64,000 nt of DNA from Permianibacter aggregans (lineage in GTDB: Bacteria; Pseudomonadota; Gammaproteobacteria; Enterobacterales; Permianibacteraceae): assembly GCF_009756665.1 (NCBI RefSeq), contig NZ_CP037953.1, forward strand, positions 3,844,001 through 3,908,000. The letters run 5' to 3'. How positions within the stretch are numbered: position 1 is the stretch's first letter; each line of letters opens with the position of its first letter. Both the position numbers and the translations under genes were made by a program. This document shows, in pieces, positions 1 through 8,070 of this stretch. Under the pieces are notes generated by a model, which worked only from the letters and a program-made list of their open reading frames with translations, was not told the origin of the DNA and made no database searches.

Positions 1-657
1 GAAGTCTACGGTTCGCTTGAAGCCAATGACCCCGCTTTCAAAGAAACCAATCAATACCAGCCAAATAGTCCTTATTCCGCATCGAAAGCCGCATCAGATC
101 ATTTGGTTCGTGCTTATCATCATACTTATGGCATCCCGGTACTCACCACCAACTGCTCCAATAACTATGGTCCCTACCATTTTCCGGAGAAGTTGATTCC
201 ATTGTGTATCCACAATGCCTTGGCGGGAAAACCATTGCCGATTTATGGTGACGGCAAACAAGTTCGCGACTGGCTCTACGTTAAAGACCATTGCTCAGCC
301 ATTCGTCGCGTGCTCGAGGCGGGCAAACTCGGTGAGACCTACAACGTCGGTGGTTGGAATGAAAAAGCCAATATCGAGGTAGTGAACACACTTTGTCATT
401 TGCTTGATGAATTACAACCAAGAATAGATGGCGAGAGCTATAAAACCCAGATCACCTTTGTCAAAGATCGGCCCGGGCACGACCGTCGTTACGCCATCGA
501 TGTCACAAAGCTCGAAAAAGAGCTGGGCTGGAAGCCGGCGGAGACGTTCGAAACCGGAATTCGCAAAACGGTTCAGTGGTATCTGGATAACCAGGGATGG
601 GTGAAAAACGTGACCAGTGGCGCGTATCGCAACTGGCTTGAGAAACAGTACCAATGA
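1..657 (+). CDS. rfbB: dTDP-glucose 4,6-dehydratase (5' truncated)
   Basis: This is the C-terminal 218 residues of RfbB/RmlB, an NAD-dependent SDR enzyme that converts dTDP-glucose to dTDP-4-keto-6-deoxyglucose, step two of dTDP-L-rhamnose synthesis. The reading frame is open from base 1, so the start and the Rossmann glycine motif lie outside the window. Visible family marks are [12 protein letters not shown] with the catalytic Yxxx[18 protein letters not shown], and the [15 protein letters not shown] segment. The stop overlaps the rfbD start (ATGA), so the genes are translationally coupled. Identity is secure from these motifs and from the rfbDAC genes that follow. Confidence 0.95.
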   Translation, partial: EVYGSLEANDPAFKETNQYQPNSPYSASKAASDHLVRAYHHTYGIPVLTTNCSNNYGPYHFPEKLIPLCIHNALAGKPLPIYGDGKQVRDWLYVKDHCSAIRRVLEAGKLGETYNVGGWNEKANIEVVNTLCHLLDELQPRIDGESYKTQITFVKDRPGHDRRYAIDVTKLEKELGWKPAETFETGIRKTVQWYLDNQGWVKNVTSGAYRNWLEKQYQ

Positions 658-1556
658 GAATTTTGCTGCTCGGTAAAAATGGCCAGGTAGGCTGGGAACT
701 GCAACGAACGTTGAGCCCACTTGGTGAAGTCATCGCCATGGGCCGTGAACAGGCTAATTTTTTAGCTCCTGAATCACTGCACGAGCTGGTTAGTCACTGC
801 AAGCCCAACTGGATCGTTAACGCCGCTGCCTATACCGCAGTCGACAAAGCCGAATCCGATCAGGAAGCGGCGTTTAAGGTAAACGCGGAGTCGGTAGAAG
901 TGTTGGCGCAGCAAGCCAAACGCATTGGCGCCAAGCTAGTGCACTATTCGACGGATTACGTATACGACGGCACCAAGCCTGGCACCTACCTTGAAACTGA
1001 TGCTGTCAATCCTGTTTCGGTGTACGGCAAAAGCAAGCTCGCAGGTGAAGAAGCAATTCGTGCCGCTGGCTGTGAACACTTTATCTTTCGAACCAGCTGG
1101 GTGTTCGCTGCCAGGGGCGGAAACTTTATCAAGACCATGCTTAGACTGGCTGCAGAGCGGGAGCAGTTAAAGGTGGTTGCAGACCAGTTTGGTGCACCAA
1201 CCAGTGCAGAACTGATCGCAGACGTTACCGCGCATTGTATTCAGTCCGCCGAAAATGGTTTGACCGATGCTTGGGGCACATATCACCTGGTCGCAGGAGG
1301 CGAGACTTCATGGCATGGCTACGCCTGTCATGTCATTGAAGGCGCACTGGCGCGTGGTGTCGCGCTGGCGATAAAACCTGAATCCGTTATGCCCATTACT
1401 ACAGAAGAACTTTCGGCGTTCGCTATCCGCCCAAAAAACTCAAGGTTGCTCACAAAAAAAATGGAGACCATATTCAAATTGCAGATGCCGAATTGGCAAT
1501 TTAATGTTGACAGAGTACTCGATGAGATCATTGTCAACGGCGTGGAGAGACTATGA
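654..1556 (+). CDS. rfbD: dTDP-4-dehydrorhamnose reductase
   Basis: RfbD/RmlD (300 aa, usual length) reduces dTDP-4-keto-L-rhamnose to dTDP-L-rhamnose with NAD(P)H, the last step of the pathway. An N-terminal Rossmann motif ([10 protein letters not shown], residues 7-16) and the SDR catalytic Tyr124/Lys128 in [10 protein letters not shown] are visible, along with the family segment [13 protein letters not shown]. The start ATG overlaps the rfbB stop by 4 bp and the stop overlaps the rfbA start by 4 bp, so the four rfb genes are a tightly packed operon. Soluble cytoplasmic enzyme. Confidence 0.96.
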   Translation: MRILLLGKNGQVGWELQRTLSPLGEVIAMGREQANFLAPESLHELVSHCKPNWIVNAAAYTAVDKAESDQEAAFKVNAESVEVLAQQAKRIGAKLVHYSTDYVYDGTKPGTYLETDAVNPVSVYGKSKLAGEEAIRAAGCEHFIFRTSWVFAARGGNFIKTMLRLAAEREQLKVVADQFGAPTSAELIADVTAHCIQSAENGLTDAWGTYHLVAGGETSWHGYACHVIEGALARGVALAIKPESVMPITTEELSAFAIRPKNSRLLTKKMETIFKLQMPNWQFNVDRVLDEIIVNGVERL

Positions 1557-2437
1557 AAAGGAAAGGAATCATCCTTGCGGGTGGGGCCGCTACACGCTTG
1601 CATCCATCCACCTTATTCATTAGCAAACAATTGCTACCGGTTTACGACAAACCAATGGTGTATTACCCGCTCAGCACATTGATGCTTGCAGGTATACGCG
1701 ACATTCTGATTATTTCCACACATCAGGACATTCCGCGTTTTCAGCAGTTATTGGGTGATGGTCGAAGCTGGGGGATTAATCTATCCTACGCCGTGCAGCA
1801 TTCCCCTGACGGGCTGGCACAAGCATTCCTGATTGGTGAGCAATTTATTGGAAATTCGCCGTCGGCGCTGGTACTGGGCGACAATATTTTTCACGGTCAT
1901 AACTTTCAAGAGCAATTAACTACAGCAAATGACCAGAAAGAGGGGGCTTTGATTTTCGCATACCATGTTCATGACCCGGAGCGTTATGGCGTTGTAGAGT
2001 TTGATAAAAATGATCGGGCTATAAGCATTGAGGAAAAGCCTCGTAAACCTAAGTCAAATTACGCGGTAACAGGTCTTTATTTTTATGATCAGCAAGTCAT
2101 TGATATAGCAAAAAGTTTGCACCCATCTGCTCGGGGGGAGCTGGAAATAACAGATCTGAATCGAACTTACCTTGAGCGTGGAAAACTGCGCGTAGAGTTA
2201 TTGGGCAGAGGTTGCGCGTGGTTGGACACAGGAACTCATGATTCTTTACTTGATGCGGGTCAGTTTATAGCAACGATAGAACGGCGGCAGGGCTTAAAAG
2301 TCTCGTGCCCGGAGGAAATTGCGTACCGAAATGGCTGGATAAGCGCTGAAGAGTTAGAACAACTCGCGCAACCTTTGATGAATAATCAATATGGACGCTA
2401 TTTGCAAAGGATTTTGACCGAGAAAGTCTTTTTATGA
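1553..2437 (+). CDS. rfbA: Glucose-1-phosphate thymidylyltransferase
   Basis: RfbA/RmlA (294 aa) condenses glucose-1-phosphate and dTTP to dTDP-glucose, the committed step of dTDP-rhamnose synthesis and usually its feedback-inhibited one. The nucleotidyltransferase start motif is [11 protein letters not shown] (about residues 10-20), slightly unlike the common GGSGTRLYPxT. It is followed by [20 protein letters not shown] and the metal-binding VLGDNIFHG. The later [19 protein letters not shown] segment is also family-typical. ATGA overlaps couple it to rfbD before and rfbC after. Confidence 0.96.
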   Translation: MKRKGIILAGGAATRLHPSTLFISKQLLPVYDKPMVYYPLSTLMLAGIRDILIISTHQDIPRFQQLLGDGRSWGINLSYAVQHSPDGLAQAFLIGEQFIGNSPSALVLGDNIFHGHNFQEQLTTANDQKEGALIFAYHVHDPERYGVVEFDKNDRAISIEEKPRKPKSNYAVTGLYFYDQQVIDIAKSLHPSARGELEITDLNRTYLERGKLRVELLGRGCAWLDTGTHDSLLDAGQFIATIERRQGLKVSCPEEIAYRNGWISAEELEQLAQPLMNNQYGRYLQRILTEKVFL

Positions 2438-3006
2438 ACATTGTTAAACTGGATATTCCTGAAATTATCGTTTATGAGCCGAAGGTTTTTGACGATGAAA
2501 GAGGCTGTTTCTTTGAGAGTTTCAACCAAAAAACACTCGAGGGGGTAATCGGTCGAAAGCTTGAGTTTGTTCAGGATAACTACTCAGTTTCCAAGCGTGG
2601 GGTAGTTCGGGGATTTCATTTTCAGCTACCTCCCATGGCGCAAGGAAAGTTAGTGCACGTTGTTCGAGGTGAGGTTTTGGATGTGGTGGTTGACGTTAGA
2701 CAAAGCTCACCAAGCTTTGGACGGTGGACAAGTCAGCTTTTGACTTCTGACAACAGAAAGCGTATGTGGATTCCAGAGGGGTTTGCTCATGGCTTTTTGG
2801 TGATTTCGGAGGTCGCTGAGTTTAACTATAAGGTCACCAATTTCTATTGTCCCGAGAAAGAGGTCACGCTTTCCTATTCTTGTATCGACTTGGATTGGAG
2901 GCGGTACTTACCAATAGGTGTTGAGCTGTTGGTAAGCGATAAAGACAAGATGGGTGAACAGCTTGATGTGCTTGTTTCAAGCGAAAGAGTGTTTGCACAA
3001 AATTAG
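2434..3006 (+). CDS. rfbC: dTDP-4-dehydrorhamnose 3,5-epimerase
   Basis: RfbC/RmlC (190 aa) is a cupin-fold epimerase that inverts C3 and C5 of dTDP-4-keto-6-deoxyglucose to give the L-rhamno configuration. Family motifs are [11 protein letters not shown], the [12 protein letters not shown] block with the catalytic His, [18 protein letters not shown], and [10 protein letters not shown]. It is the last gene of the rfbBDAC operon. The ABC permease start lies 3 bp beyond its stop. From about here the sequence becomes clearly richer in AT than rfbBDA. Confidence 0.95.
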   Translation: MNIVKLDIPEIIVYEPKVFDDERGCFFESFNQKTLEGVIGRKLEFVQDNYSVSKRGVVRGFHFQLPPMAQGKLVHVVRGEVLDVVVDVRQSSPSFGRWTSQLLTSDNRKRMWIPEGFAHGFLVISEVAEFNYKVTNFYCPEKEVTLSYSCIDLDWRRYLPIGVELLVSDKDKMGEQLDVLVSSERVFAQN

Positions 3007-3008
3007 CC

Positions 3009-3806
3009 GTGATTCGGAAGTTTAAAGTGAGCAAATTGAGTAAAGATATTTCTCTGGCTATTAGGTCATATCATTTGTGGGGCTATTTGTCTTGGCAAGA
3101 CATTCGGCTGCGATATAGGCGGTCAAAGATCGGCCCACTTTGGATTACTTTAAGTATGGCACTTTTCTGTTTGGCGCTCGGATTTGTTTATAGCAAACTA
3201 TTCAATGCCGATCTAAAGGAGTATTTGCCATTTTTGTCGTTTGGTTACATCGCTTGGTCTTTTGTTTCAGGCCTAACTACAGAGATGCCGAATATTTTTG
3301 TAGATAGTTCAGCCTACTTTAAAGATATAAGGCTTAACCCTCTTGTTGTGATAGCTAGAGCATTTTCCAGGGCAACGATAATCTTTGCTCATAATCTTAT
3401 AATTGTTGTTGGAATTTGGTTTTACTTCGACATGTTCCCCGGCTGGAACCTTTTACAGATTTTTCCGAGTCTAGCATTGGTTGTTTGCAATTTGTTTTTC
3501 ATTGGCGTGTGTTTGGCAATTGTCGGTGCAAGGTTTAGAGATATTGCCCCAATAGTTCAGAGTTTAGTTCAGATTGTGTTCTTTATTACGCCTATTTTTT
3601 GGTTTCCACGATTGCTGCCAGAAGGAAGTCTAATTATTCACCTGAACCCGTATGGCTACTTTGTTGATTTAATTCGATCACCACTATTGGGGCAGAGTGT
3701 AGCTTTCGATACGTGGGTTGCTTCGGTTCTGGTTTTGTTTTTGAGTGCGTTCGCCGCTTCGTGGCTATATAGAGCGAAATCCGCAAGAATTCCTTTCTGG
3801 GTGTGA
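3009..3806 (+). CDS. wzm: Polysaccharide ABC exporter, permease (Wzm-like)
   Basis: A 265-residue inner-membrane protein of the ABC-2 polysaccharide/polyol export family. It would form the channel that flips a completed undecaprenyl-linked glycan to the periplasm, with the ATPase encoded 3 bp downstream. The cytoplasmic N-terminus carries the typical RLRYRRSKIGPLWITLS motif, followed by about six hydrophobic segments and a short basic tail. The start given is a GTG without a clear ribosome binding site. A second GTG at 3027, six bases after GGAAG, would shorten the protein by six residues and may be the real start. Confidence 0.9.
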   Translation: MIRKFKVSKLSKDISLAIRSYHLWGYLSWQDIRLRYRRSKIGPLWITLSMALFCLALGFVYSKLFNADLKEYLPFLSFGYIAWSFVSGLTTEMPNIFVDSSAYFKDIRLNPLVVIARAFSRATIIFAHNLIIVVGIWFYFDMFPGWNLLQIFPSLALVVCNLFFIGVCLAIVGARFRDIAPIVQSLVQIVFFITPIFWFPRLLPEGSLIIHLNPYGYFVDLIRSPLLGQSVAFDTWVASVLVLFLSAFAASWLYRAKSARIPFWV

Positions 3807-3809
3807 ATC

Positions 3810-4559
3810 ATGGCGAAGATAATTGTAAAAAACTTAACGCTTGACTACCCCATCGTAGGAGTATCCAGTCGCTCACTAAAGAACAGAATTATTGGTGCGG
3901 CTACAGGAGGGATGGTTTCCGGCGGAGAGTCAGTCCGGGTTGTTAGAGCATTGAATAATGTTAACTTCGAATTGAACGACGGCGATCGGCTTGCGTTAAT
4001 TGGTCACAACGGTGCGGGTAAGTCAACGTTGTTAAGAGTTTTGGCAGGAATATTTGAGCCTTCCTTCGGATCGGTTTCAGTTTCGGGAAGAGTGGTTTCG
4101 ACGTTGAATTTGAATTTGGGGATGGAAAGCGAAGCTACTGGTATTGAGAATATTGTCAGTAGAGGATTGTTGTTAGGAATGCCTAGAGCTGAGATCAATT
4201 CGCATCTCGAAGAGATTGCCTGTTTCACCGAACTTGGCGAGTTTCTTGATATGCCAGTTCGAATTTATTCATCAGGAATGTTGACTCGATTAGCGTTTGG
4301 CACGGTGACTGCCATGCAAGCCGATGTACTCTTGATGGATGAGGTAATTGGTACGGGTGACGCATCATTCATGGATAAGGCAGAGAGAAGGTTAAACGCC
4401 TTTATGCAGAACTCAAAAATTTTGGTGCTTGCTTCGCATTCTGAGAGTGTGCTGAAAAAGTTCTGCAACAAGGGTTTGTTGTTAGACCATGGAAATCAGG
4501 TACGCTTTGGTGAAATAGGCGAAGTAATCGCGGAATACGAGAAGGTAAGATCAAGATGA
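3810..4559 (+). CDS. wzt: Polysaccharide ABC exporter, ATPase (Wzt-like, no C-terminal glycan-binding domain)
   Basis: ATP-binding subunit (249 aa) of the polysaccharide exporter. Walker A is GHNGAGKST (residues 65-73). The signature is the degenerate YSSGM seen in this family in place of LSGGQ. Walker B is VLLMDEVIGTGD, followed by the switch His in LASHSES. The protein ends about 20 residues after the nucleotide-binding domain, so it lacks the C-terminal O-antigen-binding domain of the long Wzt proteins (about 400 aa or more). By family analogy, export would not depend on recognising a terminal cap. The stop overlaps the next start (ATGA). Confidence 0.9.
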   Translation: MAKIIVKNLTLDYPIVGVSSRSLKNRIIGAATGGMVSGGESVRVVRALNNVNFELNDGDRLALIGHNGAGKSTLLRVLAGIFEPSFGSVSVSGRVVSTLNLNLGMESEATGIENIVSRGLLLGMPRAEINSHLEEIACFTELGEFLDMPVRIYSSGMLTRLAFGTVTAMQADVLLMDEVIGTGDASFMDKAERRLNAFMQNSKILVLASHSESVLKKFCNKGLLLDHGNQVRFGEIGEVIAEYEKVRSR

Positions 4560-5272
4560 TACATTCCGACGTGAAATCGTTGATTATACTGGCAGGAGGC
4601 CTAGGTACTCGTCTGCGATCCGCCGTAGCGGACAAGCCTAAACCATTAGCTCCAGTTGCCGGTAAACCGTTTATCGACTATTTGATCGAGAGATGGGCCA
4701 AGCTAGGTTTTAGTAGTATTACTTTGTCAGTGGGTTACTTGGGCGATATGATTGAGCAATACGCGCAGTGTAGCCCTCACAGTTCAATTTTGCGAATCGT
4801 TCATGAGGCCACTCCATTGGGGACTGGAGGAGCTATTCGCCATACCTTAGTTGAATTGTCTGATGATGAAGAGTGGGTTTTGGTAGCGAATGGCGATACA
4901 TGGTTTCCTTGTGAGCCAGATAAGCTTGCATCGGTTTCAAATAGGCATGGTTATCCAATCGTTGTCGCGGCCACCACGGTTACGACCAACGATCGCTACG
5001 GTAGTATCCGTGTGGGCGAAAACCAGTCAATAAGCAGATTTTCAGAACCTACTAACGGTGATGACATAATAAATGCAGGCATATATTTGCTTAAGCGTAG
5101 CTATTATCTGGAAGCCACGGCCGAATTTAACGGGCCGTTCTCGTTTGAGCGAGACGTACTAGTGTCTCAAGCACAAATGGGAAAGGTCGGCGTATCCATA
5201 CAAAACGGCCTTTTTATTGATATCGGTATTCCGAGCGACTTTAAAAGGGCTCAATCTCTGTTTTTGAAATGA
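4556..5272 (+). CDS. hddC: Nucleotidyltransferase, probable heptose-1-phosphate guanylyltransferase (HddC-like)
   Basis: A 238-aa nucleotidyltransferase with LAGGLGTRLRSAVADKPKPLAPV at the N-terminus, the GTGGAIR block and the metal-binding VANGDTWF motif. Together with GmhA immediately downstream and the HddA and GmhB proteins encoded at about 14.4-16.2 kb, it fits D-glycero-alpha-D-manno-heptose-1-phosphate guanylyltransferase, the step that makes GDP-heptose. That assignment rests mainly on context, because related enzymes use other sugar phosphates or nucleotides. It overlaps wzt by 4 bp. Confidence 0.8.
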   Translation: MIHSDVKSLIILAGGLGTRLRSAVADKPKPLAPVAGKPFIDYLIERWAKLGFSSITLSVGYLGDMIEQYAQCSPHSSILRIVHEATPLGTGGAIRHTLVELSDDEEWVLVANGDTWFPCEPDKLASVSNRHGYPIVVAATTVTTNDRYGSIRVGENQSISRFSEPTNGDDIINAGIYLLKRSYYLEATAEFNGPFSFERDVLVSQAQMGKVGVSIQNGLFIDIGIPSDFKRAQSLFLK

Positions 5273-5295
5273 ATTAATAAAGGTAGGAGAATGTT

Positions 5296-5889
5296 ATGTT
5301 GAACTACAAGTCGTTGCTAAGTCAGAACGTGCAAGATTCAATACACGCCAAGAAATCAATTTTGGAAGACAGCACGTTGCTGGATAACTTTAACGCGGCG
5401 ACAGAGTGTCTTGTCGAATGTTATAAGCGAGGAGGTCGGCTGTATATCGCTGGAAATGGAGGGTCGGCTGCGGACTCTCAACATCTTGCTGCCGAGTTTG
5501 TGAGTAAGCTTGCTCGAGACCGAAACCCGTTACCGTCCGAGGCTTTAACGACAGATAGCTCAATTTTAACCGCTATTGGTAATGATTACGGATATCAGTA
5601 TGTGTTTTCTCGGCAGTTACAAGCGAAGCTGCAACCAAACGACGTTTTTTTGGCAATTACCACCTCTGGTATGTCTCAGAACATTGTAGAAGCACTGAAC
5701 GTGTGCAAAGAAAAAAATGTCAAGTCCATTTTGTTAACTGGTCGTGATGGCGGTCGGTGCGCAGAAATTGCAGACTTTAACTTGATTGTGCCTGGTACAA
5801 AAACTAGTACCATCCAGGAGCTGCATATCGTTCTCGCTCACACCATGTGTGAGGCGGTTGAAACAAAGATGTTCTTTGAAAATACCTAA
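5296..5889 (+). CDS. gmhA: Phosphoheptose isomerase (SIS domain)
   Basis: GmhA (197 aa) converts sedoheptulose-7-phosphate to D-glycero-D-manno-heptose-7-phosphate, the first step of nucleotide-heptose synthesis. SIS-domain marks are YIAGNGGSAADSQHLAAEFV, the TDSSILTAIGNDYGY block, and FLAITTSGMSQNI. The C-terminal QELHIVLAHTMCE helix carries the catalytic Glu/His expected of GmhA. The start is the ATG at 5296, after AGGTAGGAG. An ATG five bases earlier is in another frame and stops at once. It is a second, locus-specific gmhA candidate if the genome also has a core-LPS copy. Confidence 0.92.
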   Translation: MLNYKSLLSQNVQDSIHAKKSILEDSTLLDNFNAATECLVECYKRGGRLYIAGNGGSAADSQHLAAEFVSKLARDRNPLPSEALTTDSSILTAIGNDYGYQYVFSRQLQAKLQPNDVFLAITTSGMSQNIVEALNVCKEKNVKSILLTGRDGGRCAEIADFNLIVPGTKTSTIQELHIVLAHTMCEAVETKMFFENT

Positions 5890-5906
5890 TTTAGGGGAGT
5901 AAGTAA

Positions 5907-6845
5907 ATGAGTCTTCAAATTCTTGTGACGGGTGGTGCGGGCTATCTCGGTTCGATTATGGTTCCGGACCTGCTTTCTCTAGGGCACAAAGTAACGGTCA
6001 TCGACAACTTCATGTATGAGCAGAATAGTCTTGCTCATGTATGTGCCAATGAGCATTTTGACATCATTCGCGGTGATATTCGTGATGAGTCGTTGATGAA
6101 GCAAAAGCTTTCAAAAGCTGATGTAGTCATTCCATTGGCGGCATTGGTTGGCGCGCCTATCTGCAAAAAAGATCCCGTTGGTGCAACCACAATTAACCAC
6201 GACGCAGTTTTGATGATGTTAAAGCATGTTGGTCGTCAACAGATGATTTTGATGCCAACGACAAACAGTGCATATGGTTCTGGCGATAAAAATAATTTTT
6301 GTACTGAGGAGTCTCCATTAAATCCCGTATCAAAATATGCCAAAGACAAAGTCGAGATTGAGAAAGCATTAATGGAACATCCGAATGCGATCAGCTTTCG
6401 CTTAGCAACAGTTTTTGGTATGTCGCCTAGGATGCGTCTGGACTTGCTTGTCAACGACTTTACATACCGAGCCGTAAACGATCGTTTTGTTGTGCTCTTT
6501 GAAAGTAGTTTCAAGCGCAATTATATTCATGTAAGAGACGTCAGTCGCGCCTTTCAGCATGGCATCAAGAATTTTGAGACAATGAAAGGACAAATCTACA
6601 ATGTAGGATTGTCCGAGGCAAACGTATCTAAGCGTGAGCTATGCGAAACAATTAATAAATATGTTCCGGACTTCGTTTTCCTGGATGCTCCGGTAGGAAA
6701 GGACCCGGACCAAAGAAATTATATTGTCTCCAATGAAAAAATTGAAAGAACCGGATACAAACCAGCACACTCACTAGATTCTGGTATAAAGGAGCTCATT
6801 AAGGGATATAGCATGATCAGAAATACTCGGTATGGGAACGTGTGA
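5907..6845 (+). CDS. NAD-dependent sugar epimerase/dehydratase (SDR), substrate unknown
   Basis: A 312-aa extended SDR enzyme. VTGGAGYLGS (residues 7-16) is the NAD(P)-binding glycine motif and SKYAKDK carries the catalytic YxxxK. NSAYG and KRNYIHVRDVSRAF are typical of nucleotide-sugar epimerases. It follows gmhA by 17 bp with a good ribosome binding site (AGGGGAG), so it is likely to act on the GDP-heptose made by this locus or on a derivative. The exact reaction (epimerase, dehydratase or reductase) cannot be read from the sequence. Its stop overlaps the next GTG start. Confidence 0.8.
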   Translation: MSLQILVTGGAGYLGSIMVPDLLSLGHKVTVIDNFMYEQNSLAHVCANEHFDIIRGDIRDESLMKQKLSKADVVIPLAALVGAPICKKDPVGATTINHDAVLMMLKHVGRQQMILMPTTNSAYGSGDKNNFCTEESPLNPVSKYAKDKVEIEKALMEHPNAISFRLATVFGMSPRMRLDLLVNDFTYRAVNDRFVVLFESSFKRNYIHVRDVSRAFQHGIKNFETMKGQIYNVGLSEANVSKRELCETINKYVPDFVFLDAPVGKDPDQRNYIVSNEKIERTGYKPAHSLDSGIKELIKGYSMIRNTRYGNV

Positions 6846-8050
6846 TCATCTCAATGAATTCCACATTTGATTATATCATCGTTGGGGCCGGCATAGTCGG
6901 CCTCAGCGTTGCCAGAGAACTTAGATTCCGGCAGCCAACCGCGCGCATTCTTATTATTGAGAAAGAATCTGGCCTGGGTTTTCATGCGAGTGGCAGAAAC
7001 AGTGGCGTGATGCACTGCGGTATTTATTACGGAACCGATACCCTGAAAGCAAAGGTTTGCGCAGAAGGCGCCAAACGGATGATTGCTTATGCTCAGCAAA
7101 ATAGTATTGCGGTTGAGCAAGCAGGAAAGGTTATTCTTGCCAGCAGTGATGAGCAGTTACCCATCGTTGAACGCTTAATGACCAATGCAAGGGAAAATGG
7201 CATTCACGCTGAACGGATTGGATTAGACCGGTTGAAACAATTGGAGCCCGCCGCTGCTGAGGGGGCTGCGATATTCTGCAAAGACACGGCTGTAATTGAT
7301 AGTAAGGCAGTGCTTAAGCATTTATGTAATGAACTGATGACGCAAGGCGTAGTGTTTGAATTTGATTGCGAGTTTCAGCGAAAGATTACGAACGGTGTTA
7401 TTCGAACCAGCAAAGGAAAGTTTAGTTACGGTAGATTGATCAACTGTGCTGGTGCTTATGCTGACCAGGTCGCCAAGTCATTTGGGCTGGCAGAAGATTA
7501 TGCATTGGTGCCTTTTAAGGGCATCTATTGGAAGCTGAGTGACAAGGCTAATCATTTAGTGAGGTCAAATATTTATCCTGTGCCAGATATTTCACTACCG
7601 TTTCTCGGTGTTCACCTAACCAGAGTGGTGAGTGGTGACGTATATGTTGGTCCGACGGCTATCCCTGCACTCGGAAGGGAAAATTATGGCATTCTTCGCG
7701 GGAGCAAGTTCTTTGAGGCTTCAACGATTGGCTTCAGGCTTGCGAGAATGTATTTGGAAGACAAGAATAACTTCAGAAAGTTGGCGCATCTGGAGATGGG
7801 GAAATACTTCAAACGGAACTTCCTTTCCGCTGCTCAAAAATTGGTGCCGTCTTTGACTCTTGAGGATTTTGTTCCAACCGAAAAGTGCGGGATCCGTCCT
7901 CAACTCATTAATAAAAGAACTGGGAAGCTTGAGATGGATTTTATGCTTGAAAGTACTCAAGACTCAGTGCATGTTTTGAATGCAATATCTCCGGCGTTTA
8001 CGAGCGCATTTAGTTTCTCCGAGTTCGTGGTTGAAAGAGCCAAAGGTTAA
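6842..8050 (+). CDS. FAD-dependent oxidoreductase, L-2-hydroxyglutarate oxidase (LhgO)-like
   Basis: A 402-aa DAO-family flavoprotein. The FAD-binding YIIVGAGIVGLSVARELR is near the N-terminus, followed by the LhgO-type FHASGRNSGVMHCGIYY. Further family segments are FKGIYWKL, NIYPVPDISLPFLGVHLTR and GPTAIPALGRENYG. The C-terminal CGIRPQL is the usual substrate/flavin-site motif. LhgO oxidises L-2-hydroxyglutarate, but this copy sits inside a nucleotide-sugar operon between an SDR and a glycosyltransferase. A sugar acid or heptose derivative is therefore a plausible alternative substrate (inference). The start is the GTG overlapping the previous stop. The ATG at 6854 is an alternative. Confidence 0.82.
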   Translation: MIISMNSTFDYIIVGAGIVGLSVARELRFRQPTARILIIEKESGLGFHASGRNSGVMHCGIYYGTDTLKAKVCAEGAKRMIAYAQQNSIAVEQAGKVILASSDEQLPIVERLMTNARENGIHAERIGLDRLKQLEPAAAEGAAIFCKDTAVIDSKAVLKHLCNELMTQGVVFEFDCEFQRKITNGVIRTSKGKFSYGRLINCAGAYADQVAKSFGLAEDYALVPFKGIYWKLSDKANHLVRSNIYPVPDISLPFLGVHLTRVVSGDVYVGPTAIPALGRENYGILRGSKFFEASTIGFRLARMYLEDKNNFRKLAHLEMGKYFKRNFLSAAQKLVPSLTLEDFVPTEKCGIRPQLINKRTGKLEMDFMLESTQDSVHVLNAISPAFTSAFSFSEFVVERAKG

Positions 8051-8070
8051 AGTTGTTTCGGAAGAGTATA

